Shown in pieces: positions 1 through 12,800 of a DNA stretch of 64,000 nt. Source of the stretch: Apostichopus parvimensis (lineage: Eukaryota; Echinodermata; Holothuroidea; Aspidochirotida; Stichopodidae); NCBI GenBank assembly GCA_000934455.1, contig KN883006.1:47404-111403 (forward strand). Direction: 5' to 3'. Position 1 is the first letter of the stretch. Each line of letters begins with the position of its first letter. The translations under genes and the position numbers were made by a program. The notes under the pieces were generated by a model. That model did no database searches. It was given only the letters and a program-made list of their open reading frames with translations, and was not told the origin of the DNA.

Positions 1-690
1 AGAAATAATATATGATGAAAAGATATGTATAGTCATGGTCGCGGTTTATTTGGTATAAATTCCATCAATAAGCCTCTTACGAAAATTCCAATAATTATCA
101 TATATCTTCTAAAACAGTAGTCCTCATTTGTCAATTATGAGTCATAACTTATTTCTCTGCTTATAAGTTGGGATTATAAGTAAACTTTCGATATCAAAAA
201 AAGGTCCAAATTCTGGTATAGAACCTTGGTAGAAATTTCGACATTGGCAATAAATTATATTTTTTTCTGTCTGTTCTGTGCCACAGTACATACACCATAT
301 GCAATTGATTGCACATGTCGTCAACATAAGTGGTACGACACCATAATAAAATGTGCAAAACAGGAATCGTTATTAATAGCAACAGGAATAGGGGAATCGG
401 AAAGAAAGAAACCTTCCCGATGAAGACGGAATTGCATTACCGTGTAAACAAAGGTGGCCTGCATTTCCGGGTTTTCTATCAATGATGTACCAATAATTTA
501 CGAACTTTGAAAAGTGTTATATAGGCACTTAACAACGGTTCCAAGTACACAGAACGTCAAAACAAGCATTTCAATATATACCACGAGTAAACAATACACA
601 CGGATATATCTAATTCTTGAATGGCTTCCATTTGACATCGAATCATATAGTATGCGCTGTATCCGGACACCGTATATACACTGTGCTAAG
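1..690. other. No gene recognised
   Basis: AT-rich, short chance frames only, no repeat identified. Confidence 0.6.
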
Positions 691-698
691 GACACAAA

Positions 699-1085
699 CA
701 GTGGCGTAGCCAGGATGTTTTCAGTGGGGGGGGGGCGGGGGGCGCTGGGCGCTGGTGGGGCTTGACCATTGCCTGGGAGGGCGTCTTGTTACTATATACG
801 CGGAGCGCCACCATGAGTTGGCGCGCAGCGTATGGGGAATGTTTAGCTAAAAAGGCCTCCTAGATCGTTGGAAATGACACTTCTCAGGCCTTGTAAGCTG
901 CTCTAAAGTCTTCTCAACATAATACTTTATTTTGAGATCCCATGTCTTGATATGGTCATCAAATAGTTTAGTGAAATAAAAAAAAACCGACACCCAAAAT
1001 CCCAGTGGGAGGGCGACTTGGGGGGGGGGGCGACAAGCTTCCATGGGGGGGGGCTGTCGCCCCAGCCCCCGTGGCTACGCCACTG
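699..1085. mobile_element. hAT-type non-autonomous element, TSD GACACAAA
   Basis: The ends are inverted repeats (CAGTGGCGTAGCCA at 699; TGGCTACGCCACTG ending 1085). An exact 8-bp duplication GACACAAA flanks it (691-698 and 1086-1093), as hAT transposases make. The 387-bp interior has G-rich tracts near both ends and no coding capacity. Confidence 0.9.
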
Positions 1086-1093
1086 GACACAAA

Positions 1094-2455
1094 GGATGTC
1101 CATTGGATAGCCAATCAGTATAAATGTTAGATGGTGATTTCGCCGCCTTACGGAAACTATATATAGCCTACTATAGTCCTTTAGTGTGACGAATCTGTCT
1201 TATACAGTATATATATATAGAGATGACTTATTTTTGAGATCTGAAGCCTTCGGATCTCAGGCAATTTACAGACGGAGTAGCCGGGTTGGACTTACAGACC
1301 ATCAAACTAAGCCAACTTAATTAATAATAAAGTCACAACCTTTTCTCCGAAAATGCTGGAACTATACTTTAGCTATCGGCCATAACTAACAAATTCGATG
1401 ATAAATATATTATTAACTTTAAAAAATTGAATGGCTATTTATAATGCAGAATTTGGAATAGGGTCTATAAAACATGACTGTTTTATTGCAAAACATAAAT
1501 ACATTCGACACTAGTATTCCATCATTCCAGTTAACCATTACCCTGGTTTTGATTAACTAATGAAATAACCGCGATATCATATATAATGCATTATTCAAGT
1601 TTAAAAACAGCATATTGTAATTCAAACCAAAAGTGAAAGCGATATACAGGCTAGGCCTATGTCATTTACCAACTGTTAAACCTGATAGCTTAAATCCGGT
1701 TTGCATTCAACGTATAGGTTAGCACTATAAGTATTGCCATATGTTTTAACTAATGCGTCAATCGGTGTTGGTGGACATGTATGGGATAACAAAATAAGTA
1801 TGTTAAAAGGGGATGGATATTATTTCGCACACATTGTAAATAGACAGAACAGTATAAGCTGTACGTCACGAATACGGTATGACCGCTGAGTACGTGCTGT
1901 CACATGAGGCAACAGTTGAAGTCCCCAGGTGCTGTCAAATTGTCATTGTATAGCCAAGTCCCATTTAATATGTTCCCCCTTGGGGGTGTGGGAGTGTAGT
2001 CCCAAAACTGATGTGTCGGTTTGTAAGTGTGGGTGTTTGTGCGTGGGTGTATCTATGTGTGAGAGGTGGAGGTGGAGAGATAGTGGAAGATCATGCCACG
2101 ATCTCGCAACGCCCAATCCCTCTCTCATCGGTATAACCGTCTGACTGTGTATATGAGGCATGCAGGGGTGTCAATCACAATTGAAAGTAAGGGGGGGGGG
2201 GGGGGGGCTAAATGACTGAACTTGGATGTAATTGATGGAGTGTGCGCACACCACGAGCGCCTTGGTGCAAATCCTTTTCGGGTGGGGTCCAGGGGTCGCC
2301 TATAGAGCCACCGATGGGGTCCAGGGTGCGTACTCACATCTAGAAATCATCAAGTTTTCTTCTATTTGGTCTATATTGATAATTTATGTCAGTCATAAAT
2401 ATATTTTAAAAAGTCACATCTGACAAGTGATTAGACTTAAACTAAAGACTTAGCA
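1094..2455. other. No gene recognised; one hairpin and one G17 tract
   Basis: Near 1236-1258 GAGATCTGAA and TTCGGATCTC form an imperfect 10-bp stem. A run of 17 G lies at 2191-2207. Nothing else supported. Confidence 0.5.
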
Positions 2456-2529
2456 TATCTATTTGACATCCGGGTGTAACTTAGGGCCTTTATCTATTTG
2501 ACATCCGGGTGTAACTTAGGGCCTTTATC
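2456..2529. repeat. Perfect 35-bp tandem duplication
   Basis: Two identical adjacent 35-bp units beginning TATCTATTTGACATCCGGG (2456 and 2491). Confidence 0.9.
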
Positions 2530-2654
2530 ATAAATTCTGTATCGTCAATGCGTTACGCAGTGGTGCATTTGATGTATGTATATACCAGGGTTCTTTTTTA
2601 AGACATTTTTAGTTGGTGCATGGGCCGTTCCATAAGGGACCATCATTACACTAT

Positions 2655-2820
2655 TTAAGTGGGAGCGCCACCATCAGTTGGCCGTAGCGTAGCAAGTAAA
2701 TTTTGCCAAAATGCCTTCCCGATTGCAAGAAAAGGCACTTCGCAGGCCTTGTTTGTTGCATCTAAACATTCCTTATTTTGAACTCTCATATTTTAGAAAA
2801 TGTTACATTAATTTTTTTTT
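2655..2820. mobile_element. Fragment related to the hAT-type element at 699-1085
   Basis: GAGCGCCACCATCAGTTGG and CAGGCCTTGTTTGTTGCATC match the middle of the 699-1085 element (GAGCGCCACCATGAGTTGG; CAGGCCTTGTAAGCTGCTC). Neither terminal repeat is present, so this is a truncated relic. Confidence 0.6.
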
Positions 2821-2849
2821 AAATAAATTACAAAACACATATTCGGTTA

Positions 2850-3270
2850 CAGTGGCATAGGAAAGACCTTTGAGTGGGGGGGGGGGGCTGAAGACTGATG
2901 GCCGGCCTGGGGGAGGGGTCTAAGGGGAGGGGGTGTCCCCCTCGATTTTTGAAGGTGCTCAGATGCCAACGCTGGCACTTGTGTAGCTTTTTAAGCACAT
3001 ACACTGCAATTTTTTTGCATTTCCAGGTGGCCTCAGATGCAATTTGGTGCAATATGGCACACTTCAACACCCACTCCATTTTGTAAATAATTTTGCATTT
3101 TCACCTGGACTTAGATGCAATTTGGTGCTCCAAATGAGATTTTTTTCTCATTTGGAAATGAAAAAGGGGTTTTCTCACTTGCGAAGCGGGGGCGGAATGA
3201 TACTTCCGCCCCCATATTTTTCACTGGGGGGGGGGCTGGCGCCCCCAGCCCCCCGGTTCCTACGCCCTTG
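2850..3270. mobile_element. hAT-type non-autonomous element, TSD TTCGGTTA/TTCGGTAA
   Basis: Begins CAGTGGCATAGGAA and ends TTCCTACGCCCTTG. The 8-bp flanks are TTCGGTTA (2842-2849) and TTCGGTAA (3271-3278), one mismatch. The interior is closely related to the element at 27128-27540 (shared CTGATGGCCGGCCTGGGG and a duplicated AGATGCAATTTGGTG motif). Confidence 0.85.
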
Positions 3271-6200
3271 TTCGGTAAAATAATTTTGTAGGGGAAAATA
3301 GGCCTTAACGTAACTTTATTAGCTCTGCTTTATTCATTGGTTTACATTACAGGTAATTGCATATGTCAGAGCACGTTAGGGCATTCTGATGGTAGCCGTA
3401 GCCTATATATGTTGAGGGAAATCCACATGGGGAATTAAGGTGTAAATTTATTGTTAGGTTTGTGTTATCATTACTTGTTTTACATGCCAAAAAGGGACCT
3501 ACTGGAGGTGGGGGTGAGCTGAGGCCTGAGGGGGTGGGCCGTGTAGGGAACATTTTGCCTCAATATTCTTAGATAAAACATTGGGGCACTGATATCGTGG
3601 CTGTAAATGAAACGTATATGGGCATACGCCTACATAAAACATATAGACGTAATAAAGATATTTATGAACCGTAAAGTTTCACATTAGTCGTTAAATCCTA
3701 GGAGCTCTCTATACGTTTATTGTTATTTTAACAACAAATCTTGAGAAAAAAAAAATGCACGGTCCTCGCATCCGCGATCGTGCGATTAAAATCAATCTGC
3801 CACAAATAAAATATTTTGTGAAAAACATGTGTAATTAAGTACTAATTCTAGAACGTGAGGTATAATGAGTAACATGATATCACAACAACATGACTAGCAG
3901 TTTAGCAACCCACTGCTAAGCACAATACATGTATATGTCTCTCAAAGCTCCGCATGTGAAATATATAATTATCTCAAAAACACTTAAAACTATCATGAGT
4001 GGCATTGCTAACCAAACTGAATGAACAATATAATTACATTTAGTGTTATATTGCTTGTGAAATACAACATTCTATAAAAAATAAAATAAAAACAATACAT
4101 ACTGGAAAGGAGATTAGCGAATGCTCCAGGCGGGGTTTCATTATCTGCTGGTTTAGCCTCAGCGGTCAGTGCATGGGCGTGGCATAGCTCATTTAATTAA
4201 CGGTATAAATGAAATCCGTAATTCTTATTTCAACCCAGTTGAAAAGTTTTATTTTTCATCACGGGGTGGGGGGGGGGGACTACTAACCTCGTAGCACAAT
4301 GTTTGAGCTCCTTTTATGAAATGCATGATAGGCCTAGCGCATACACGAGTCAGTCACTAAACCTGGGGGAGGGGGAAACATCTGATATTGTGTCCCCCAC
4401 CCTTCAGAAAGTGGGGGACGTGTCCCCCTATGATTGACGCCCCAGATATGAGGGGCCTTTGTTGGGATATTGGGGGAGGGAGGCGGGATATATGTATAGA
4501 CCTATATTAGCTGCTCACCTATAGAACTAACATATGTTAATTATGACGTATAGCGTGCAAATTGTTGTCATTGAAACTGTTCAAAGCAAAACAAAGTAAG
4601 AATTAAAAGCGAAACTCCTGTCAACCAGGAGGTATGTCATTTTAGCCGTCACAATTAACAGCAGACGTGTGGCCGGTGGCTTTTATGCTCTTGCAAGAGT
4701 GTACGTCCAGTGTAATTGTTTGTAGTGTGTACGCATGCGCACGTGGCAAAAGGGAGCTGGTGACCCAATAAAGAGTAGCAACCTTCTATAGTCATGAACA
4801 CGTACTTGCCCCCCTCCCTCCGGGAACACAATTTCAATTTGCAAAATTCACAAAACATGCTTTAAATTGGGAATTTACGTACTTGCCTTCCGCCTCAACA
4901 TTTGTAGCCTTATACTATAAATTAGTGACTAGCATATTGGCTATATTTCGAACAGTAGAGGGCACTTCTTAACCCCCCCCCCCCAAAAAAGAGAAAAAAA
5001 ACATGATATGCTGATTATAACATATTTGTTGTGTAAATATTTAGATGTGTAAAAGTTGATCTCTACAAGCTTGATCATATGAACAGGTGAAGAAAATATG
5101 TGTGGGGTCTCAGTATATAGCTAACTGGCGTATTGAAATTTATGAAATAAAGTATATAAGTTGCAAAAGATATAGCATCATCCCGCTTTTATAAGCTGCC
5201 TGTTCGTCAGTCCATAATTACTTTATAAGATTGAACCCCTAGATTAAATACAATATATATATACGAGCAACCCCTATATACGCTAGATAGAATTGGTTGA
5301 CCTGTTCAATTTTGACCGTTAACTGACCAATTCTTCTTTCTTTTTCTTTCTTTTTTGTGACCGTGTGATATCTTTGGGCGGTATGACCTGTTATTGAATC
5401 CCGAAGTTTGTCGTTTACCTTCTGATGTTTGTTCCTTTTTTATTCTTTTCTTTTTTTGCGGGCGATGTCCCTTTAGTGACAGTCATTTCACAACACCCGG
5501 AAAATCATCTATACTGTAGTAACGTTCTGCTGCATTAGTTCCTGCTGAAAGTTGACTTTATTAGACAATTAAGTTAACTGCCTTTCATCGTGGACCGCTG
5601 AAGAATTGTCTATTGAATTGTTAATAATAACTGACAACCAGCTGTTCTCTTTACTATAGAATTACGTGGCCCAAATGGGAATTCCCCATATAGCCCGTTG
5701 CCCTTTGTTCATTTTCTAACTCCGTGTTTACTACTTCTCGCCTGTTGGAGTTCAAAAGGTGTCCAAACATCGTACGCAGCAACACTTGGCCTCCACACGT
5801 CAAAGTACAACAGACATCGACGGCTCCTAAATTCTAGCGGAAAGTTTCCCGTTTTGTAGAATTTAATCAAGTTACATCATTTCATCCGATTACTCTATAT
5901 ATGATATAACATTGCTCAGGTTTATCTCGCTAACTCTGTTGAGAAAGAAACTTGACGTTTAATCAGTGTTACAGGGTAAGTTGGAAAGTGACATTGAGTT
6001 ACTCATTTCAAGTACAACAAGCTCATGATGCGAGTCGCTTTGATAATTATTGTGTATACAATAGAGACAGGCAGGCAGTGCTGTGTTTGTACAGCTATGG
6101 TAGAATCTACATGTATTTAATTTTAACAGTAAATAGGTCTAAAGCTAACCGATCGAGTGGGCTAACCATATCCTATACGCAGTGGAAACCAGTGCCACCT

Positions 6201-7266
6201 ACAGTATGGTTGTTTGCTAGCGTTGCCAGGTACACAGTATATACTGTACCTCATAATATCACTGATTGAGTTTCTTTGCAGTGATGCGGACAAGTAGTAA
6301 TACTAGTAATATCAATGTGTCTTGTTTTTTGGTACTGTAAAATTAGTTAAATGTATGCATGTCGCCAGCAGTGCATGCTATAGCCTATTTCAGCAAAATT
6401 TCAGAATACCCCACAACAGCTTCAACTTGTAGCAGGCTATGTTATTGCAGATCGTATGCACAGTGTAACCATACAATATGAGAACCCCATTTGGACTTCA
6501 AAGTGTTCCCCCCTTCAAATCTTCAATTAATTACTAAAATTATTTTACCAGTTTTGCAAGTGACAATTGGAGATAGCCCTCAGTGAGACTGCATAAAACT
6601 GCCAGTCTCACAGTCAAGTATAATTCAGACATTCATTACCAATCACTAAATTGTTGTACGTGGTGGTGGTTCTTTTATCCTACAACCCTGTTTTGGTTGG
6701 GGAGGGTGAAGCTAGCTGGTGACACACAAATGCAGAACAGAATATTCATGGTTTGCAAAAGGTGTTTCAATTTTCTGTCCATAAAGTTTGAAGAAGAATC
6801 ACTGTTATGATAACATTCACCTATTTGAAACTCTCTGACCTTATATTTTACAGCAATCAATGTTGTTGATACCATATATACACTGAGAATTTTTTTTTAC
6901 AGAATTTGCCCCCTCAACTGATAACAAGCAAAGATTATTTCATTGTTTCCCAGAAATGATCTGATGTAACAGATCCACACAGCTAGGTGCAAACAGTGTC
7001 TACATTTGTCAATAGTGCACCCCAAAAGCTAGAAAATCAAATAATGGTGACTGATATTTAATCTTTCAGAAATATAAATCAGCCCTCAAATCTGCATAGC
7101 GACAACATGATTGAGACCAAATCATTAAAATCTGTTAATCATTTGCTGGATCAGGCCTCCAAGAAAGATGCTGGAAATGATTTTAGCCCTTGAAATTTAT
7201 TCTATTTAATGGCTAAATGCTAGTGGATTTTGCCATGGCCAATAGAAAATTATGCACTCACATTTT
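3271..7266. other. No gene recognised; poly-G debris
   Basis: Apart from the inverted repeat at 4392-4419 and G runs near 4265 and 4365, only short chance frames. The longest (5952-6269, plus) resembles no family and has no coding-like composition. Confidence 0.5.
4392..4419. repeat. Perfect 9-bp inverted repeat in G/C-rich debris
   Basis: GTCCCCCAC (4392-4400) and GTGGGGGAC (4411-4419) around a 10-base loop, next to further GTGTCCCCC copies. Probably a relic of a poly-G TIR element. Confidence 0.5.
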
Positions 7267-7855
7267 GCTGCAAAGATAGACACATGATAAACAGAGGGGG
7301 GCCGGGGAACGTGTCCTCCCAAACAAAAATTCTGCCCCCCAGGTGCCCCCAGATGCGATGTAGTGTTAAAAAAAATACTAAAAAAAACCCTTTTTTTACG
7401 AAGGACGAAAGGTATTATGTTCTTCAGAACTTCTTTCCACGGACCATCACAATAACCAGTTGTTTTCTCACCTAACAAGGTCACAGAGGCCCTGGCGTGA
7501 ATCACTTGTGCTTAAACTTCACTACTACCTTGCATGAATTTCAATTTTCAACACTCTTATTTAAAAACTTTATCAAAGCAAAAGGGTTAATTTTGTGTAT
7601 AACTTTTTTAAAAACATAAATATCAGACAGACTAAAGCGCAAAAATTCTTGAACATAAAGTTACTTCAAGTTGCAAAATATAGCACCAGATAGCATCTAA
7701 GGACTCTCAATTAATCAAAACTTTCTCAAAGGGGAGGGTGACAACCCCTCTCCTTAGACCCCTCCCCCAGGAGGGCATTCACAAATAAACATGGTGCCCC
7801 CCCTTATTAAGGGCTGTGCCCCCTCAGATTGAAATGTCTGGTGACGCCGCTGATT
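7267..7855. mobile_element. Probable decayed G/C-tract TIR-element fragments
   Basis: G-rich and C-rich blocks (GAGGGGGGCCGGGG near 7295; CCCCCCAGGTGCCCCCAG near 7335; CTCCTTAGACCCCTCCCCC near 7760) and an end-like GGTGACGCCGCTG at 7841-7853 resemble the hAT-type elements here. No matching left end or target duplication was found. Confidence 0.35.
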
Positions 7856-8469
7856 ATCAAGTCTGGTAACAATTGTTATTGATTGTACATATTGTGATTA
7901 TCATTGATATTACATACGTTTCTTATCACTTTTAAGTTTCATATCTGTACCACTCATTTATAGTACGAAATGATGGTAATGAATTTTCTTTCCAGTGGGT
8001 GCTGTGAATTTTTGTACAGTGTGTCACACCAGACGTTTAAGACTTTGAACTTGCAAGATTCATTCTTACTCATTGCAAAAGTTTACAAAAATTATTATGT
8101 ATTTATAACTTGTTGAGTGTGTAACCTCCATGTATTAATATGTATAAAATATCAAAAGCTGTACTTACTGTGTACATTAAAACCTATGAAGAAATGTTGC
8201 CAGTTTGTGTAGACATACTGTACCTTCATACATTGGCATAATTTCAGTGTATGTATTATGTGACTCTCTCGACTGATATGTGTGAAAATGCATCCAAACT
8301 TTACATAGAAGGGTGTTGAGGACTCGTTGATAAATATTTAACAAGAAGCCTACAACAGAAAGGTTTAGAAAGAGGCTAAGAGCAGTTTGGGAATTGAAAT
8401 TACTTGATAAAGAACGCCTGGAATTGTTAGCCACAGGTCTGTTTCAAGTACCGGAATGACATTTTCAAG

Positions 8470-8980
8470 TACTAGGATCCAATTTTCAAGTATACCATAT
8501 GTACATCCATATTGTTTAAGGTACTAGGTTCCAATTTTAGAGTATACGTATGTACATCCATATTGTTTAAGGTACTAGCTAGATCCAATTTTCAAGTATA
8601 CCATATGTACATCCATATTGTTTCAGTACTAGCTACTGTAGATCCAATTTTCAAGTATACCATATCCATATTGTTTCAGTACTAGGATCCAATTCTCAAG
8701 TATACCATATACATCCATATTGTTTAAGGTACTAGGTTCCAATTTAAGAGTATACGTATACATGTACATCCATATTGTTTCAGGTATTAGGATCTAATTT
8801 CAAGTATATACCATATGTACATTCATATTGTTTCAGTACTAGGACCCAATTTTCAAGTATATCATGTATCCATATTGTTTCAGTACTAGGAGTTAATTTT
8901 CAAGTATATACCATATGTACATCCATATTGTTTCAGTACCAAGATCCAATTTCCAAGTAAACCGTACATCTATATCAAGT
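8470..8980. repeat. Minisatellite of ~53 bp, about ten units
   Basis: Units run TACTAGGATCCAATTTTC, AAGTATACCATATGTACATC, CATATTGTTT. Units 5 and 6 repeat the diagnostic variants of units 1 and 2 (unit 2 type: GGTTCCAATTT, GAGTATACGTAT), showing that a block of about four units was duplicated. Confidence 0.85.
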
Positions 8981-9751
8981 AATCTCAATAACTGTACCAT
9001 TATCCCATAGATTAAAGTACAGAGTCATCATTGAGGCCAATGTCCAGAGATAAAGAGTTAATCCAAAAGCTACCAAAATGCTGAGTCAAAGTAATTACTG
9101 TGACAGGCTTCTCTCACGTTCGCTTTTAAGCGTCGTGAAAACTAACTGCCTGATTACTGTTTGGTGAAAAATTATGTTCTAGACAAATGATAAAAACAAG
9201 AGACATGCAGGCAAACCAAATAAGAATTACTAAAAACAAAAAAGGTAAAAAAAGGAAGAAAGAAAAAAAAAAGTCAATTTGTGTATGCTTGAGAGTTTTG
9301 ATAAGTGTAATTTAGGTAATTAAAAGAACATTCACTCTGATGTATTCACACAATTATGACTACTCATTTGCCCCAATTTTTATCATTCAAAGTGTACAGT
9401 AAAATGTGACTTGTTCAACACATGATTACCAGTAAATTCCAGTGAGTTGCTTTATATAGCATTGAAGCAAGATTCAATCAGGCTTATGCAAGTTTCCTCA
9501 GCCTACACTTGTATTTGTACAGTAATCATACTGCAAGCTTCTTGCACACATGGAACTGTAAGTATGAGGACATGTCATACTTATTTGTATACATTTGTAT
9601 ACATTCCACATGGTACTCGCACTGTTGAGTCTGCTCATCTGTGTTTAATCATCACTTCTTGACCTTTTGAAATATCTCCTAAATTTTTCACAGATATCAT
9701 TTGTAGTCAAGTTTCTGAATGTACGGTGTGTACAGTAGAGGTAGGGTCACC
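8981..9751. other. Upstream flank of the IL-1R-like gene
   Basis: Holds a SINE 3' fragment (9105-9165) and an A-rich stretch near 9230-9275. The promoter is probably here or further upstream, but I see no decisive element. Confidence 0.4.
9105..9165 (+). mobile_element. 3' fragment of SINE family 1
   Basis: GGCTTCTCTCACGTTCGC and AAGCGTCGTGAAAACTAACT match the 3' portion of the element at 13041-13330. The tRNA head is absent. Confidence 0.5.
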
Positions 9752-9854
9752 ATGATACGTAGAAGACTGGCCATGAATCTATCGCATCTGCATAGAATCT
9801 TCCTGCTCTTGTTACCAATTGTGAAATTGTCTTCATCATCCTGTACTAATAATG
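9752..9854 (+). CDS. IL-1R-like gene exon 1 (start and signal peptide)
   Basis: The first codons give MIRRRLAMNLSHLHRIFLLL followed by LPIVKLSSSSC, a basic n-region, a hydrophobic core and a small-residue cleavage zone. The exon ends AATG|GTAAGT, leaving one nucleotide of the next codon (phase 1), exactly what exon 2 needs. A 5' UTR exon further upstream is possible; no convincing TATA box or initiator is visible. Confidence 0.75.
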
Positions 9855-12800
9855 GTAAGTATTGACATTGGTTGCATGTACAGATCATGTATGATTCATT
9901 CTGGAAGACTGAAAAGATCTTCCCTAAATATGATGATGACGACATTGTGAAAGATCTCCATGGTGGATTTTCTTAGTAAGTAATTTTCCATGTCCTGCGA
10001 GATAAATTGTAGATTTTAAAAATATTTGGCTCATGTTCTGAACAATGAGTCCATTATTATGCCATAACATGCTGAAAATGCATCCATGTTGTAAATGATT
10101 ATTTTCATGTTTAAATGAGATATGTTTTGAAATTCATATATATATTTACCAAAAAAAAGACTCACGCAAAAAAAAAGATACCCACACCGCCCCTAAAAAA
10201 AAGCCCAAGGTTGAAAAAAAGGAATAAAAAAATTTTTTCAAGGTTAAAGAAAAAAAGGTTTGAAAATCAAAAAATTATTATCCAAAAAAAGAGCTACGAA
10301 TGCCAAAAGATATATGCCCACATGCCCTGAAATATATGTCCATGTTTGAAAAGATGTATTAATTTCAATGGAAAATGATTATTTTCATGCTGATGTTAAC
10401 ATAGATATATTGGATGTTGCACAGCTCTGTGAAATAACGTGTTAGGTACACACTGTAGCACTTGGTCATAGAACGTGTCAGTTTAGAAAACTTGATAAAT
10501 GTAATCGAGTATCAATGCAGCTGTTTACCATTTTATAATTTGGTGAGTGTTTGGCACATGTTTTATTGCATAGAAGCCTGAAAGAGTTATGGTGATGATG
10601 ATCTTACAAGAGTAAAGTCCTGAGGTTTTTCTTACAAAGTTATATTACATTACCATCTTCCCTGACTATAGCAAATACCACCAGTCAGTCTCCTGTTTTT
10701 GGCTAAAAACAGGGGAGATTGAATATCTACTGGAGGTCATAATGCTAGCAATACTGAACGTGCCCAGCTCTGCACAAAATTCATGATGAAAGGAATTGTT
10801 TAGTGAAAAATGGGATCCAGTCCTTTCGATCATATCATTTTTTTGTCTTTGTATCACCCTAAGCCTTGCCATGAGATGAATTTTAATTTCTGTGATAAGA
10901 GTGCTTGAAACGTTGGCTCGTCCTGCCAGAAAAGTCAAATCTAACACTGACTTACTTCAATATGTGACGTCAGTGAGGCACACATTGGTCAGACTCTATC
11001 AGAGCTCACTCTCAGCTTGGTCTTGAAACAATATGTACACAGGAATGTGTACAGACTTCATGCACCGCTGTGAATACAAAGATCTCACTCCAAGCTAAAA
11101 AAAATCCCTCAAATATATAACAAATATCTGAACAACATATTATGACGAAAATCTAATAATTTGAATATTAAATATTGACCTCATAATTTAATAAGTTTAT
11201 CACTGAAGTGAAAAGTCGAATAGAATTTCGCTTTCAACATGAGAGACATGTGCTTCCGAACCCTAGGAATTCATTATGAAGAACGAGACTGCAATGTGAG
11301 AAGCTTGATTTTTCCTTTTGTATTTGATCATTTTGTAAGGCTATATATATAGTCCTTATGATTTTGTTAAATTCCGACCAAAATCAAGACTTTTAAAATT
11401 CTTTTCCACATGATGGCGGAGTACTGGTGGTGACCTTAGTGTTTATATACATCAGAATATAAACGTGTTAGTCTTAAATTGTCATGTCTTAAAGGCATTG
11501 AAGACTCATCCCAAACCGTGTGCGGCCATATGAAAAAGTTAACTTTCTGTTGCTTGCTACAAAATGCAGACAGTAATGAAACGTGATACCTTAATTGTTA
11601 TCTTTAGCTGGACCTGAGATGTCCATCACTGTATTGTTTGTACACTGTGCTGTGGGTATTGACCGCAGCTGTATGTACTGACTGTACACTAGTGTCTTAT
11701 TACCGACGGTAGCAAGCTGTGTGTGTATTTTCTGGGATCGATGGTGGTGTTTAACACTTCTGTTACACCTCATTCAAAACTAGGTCAGATTACCGGCATT
11801 TAGACGTTTCTTTTTGCGCGAGTCTTCACACCCTTTAAATTGTCATATCTTAATGTTTTATGTTCATGTAGAGAGGCTGCAGTTTTATGAGAAGAACTAC
11901 GCTACGAGGGATTATGGCTTGGAAGGCGGTTCAAAGAACATCGCCTTATGCAGGGTTACAAGTGAATTTAATGGTTGCCAGATTCGATGGTACAAAGATG
12001 GTGAAGTCATTCAGGAAACAAGTCATGTTTTCTTTGCCGACAATGGTCAGACACTTCTCATTAATGTCGTGCAACCGTCAGATGCCGGTGTCTATAACTG
12101 CACGGTGTCCAATGATATGGGTGCAATCTCCAGGAATCTGACATTGGAGACATATGGTAAGTTGACAAGATGGTAAGAGAATGTGTAAAAGTAAGTTGGC
12201 CTGACGTTTCGATCCTAGCAGGATCTTCTTCAAAGGCTGAATGACAAGTAACAGTAACAGAAGGGACAAAAACACGCACAGAATACAGACAGGTTCATGA
12301 GCATGGTGAACACAAAGAGATAGATTTAAGAGGATTAGTAGACAAGGGATGGAGAGAAGAAAGAAAGAAACCAACAGGGGAAGAGGAGAGGTAGGAGATA
12401 AACAGTGGAGGGACAAAGAGAGGATTAAGAGAAGGGGGTAGGGAATATATTGGAGAAGGACAAAGACAGAAAGGTGTGGAGAAAAAAGAATGGAAGAGAG
12501 CTATGAGAAGGTGATGGGGGGGGGGGAACAAGGGGAGAAGGAGGGGCAGAAGAAAAGTTAGTCATGTCCTTCCTGAATGTTGATGGTAAGATGGTAAGAG
12601 AACTATTAGCAATTGCAATTTGTTGCCAGTTTTGTAAATAGTTTTCCAGGCAATAATCTTAACTAAAGATCCCTCTTGTACTACATATGGACATTGAACC
12701 ACAAACTCGTCTTCAAATTATTGCTGCTCCTTAAATGCTACAAAGGTGAAATATTCCCCTGGAACTGGAAATGCATGTTAGTTGCAAGTAATTGCAATCT

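Noticed and set aside
10115-10330. Lys-rich open frame of 71 codons
   Set aside because: It is an A-run low-complexity stretch inside intron 1, with no family resemblance.
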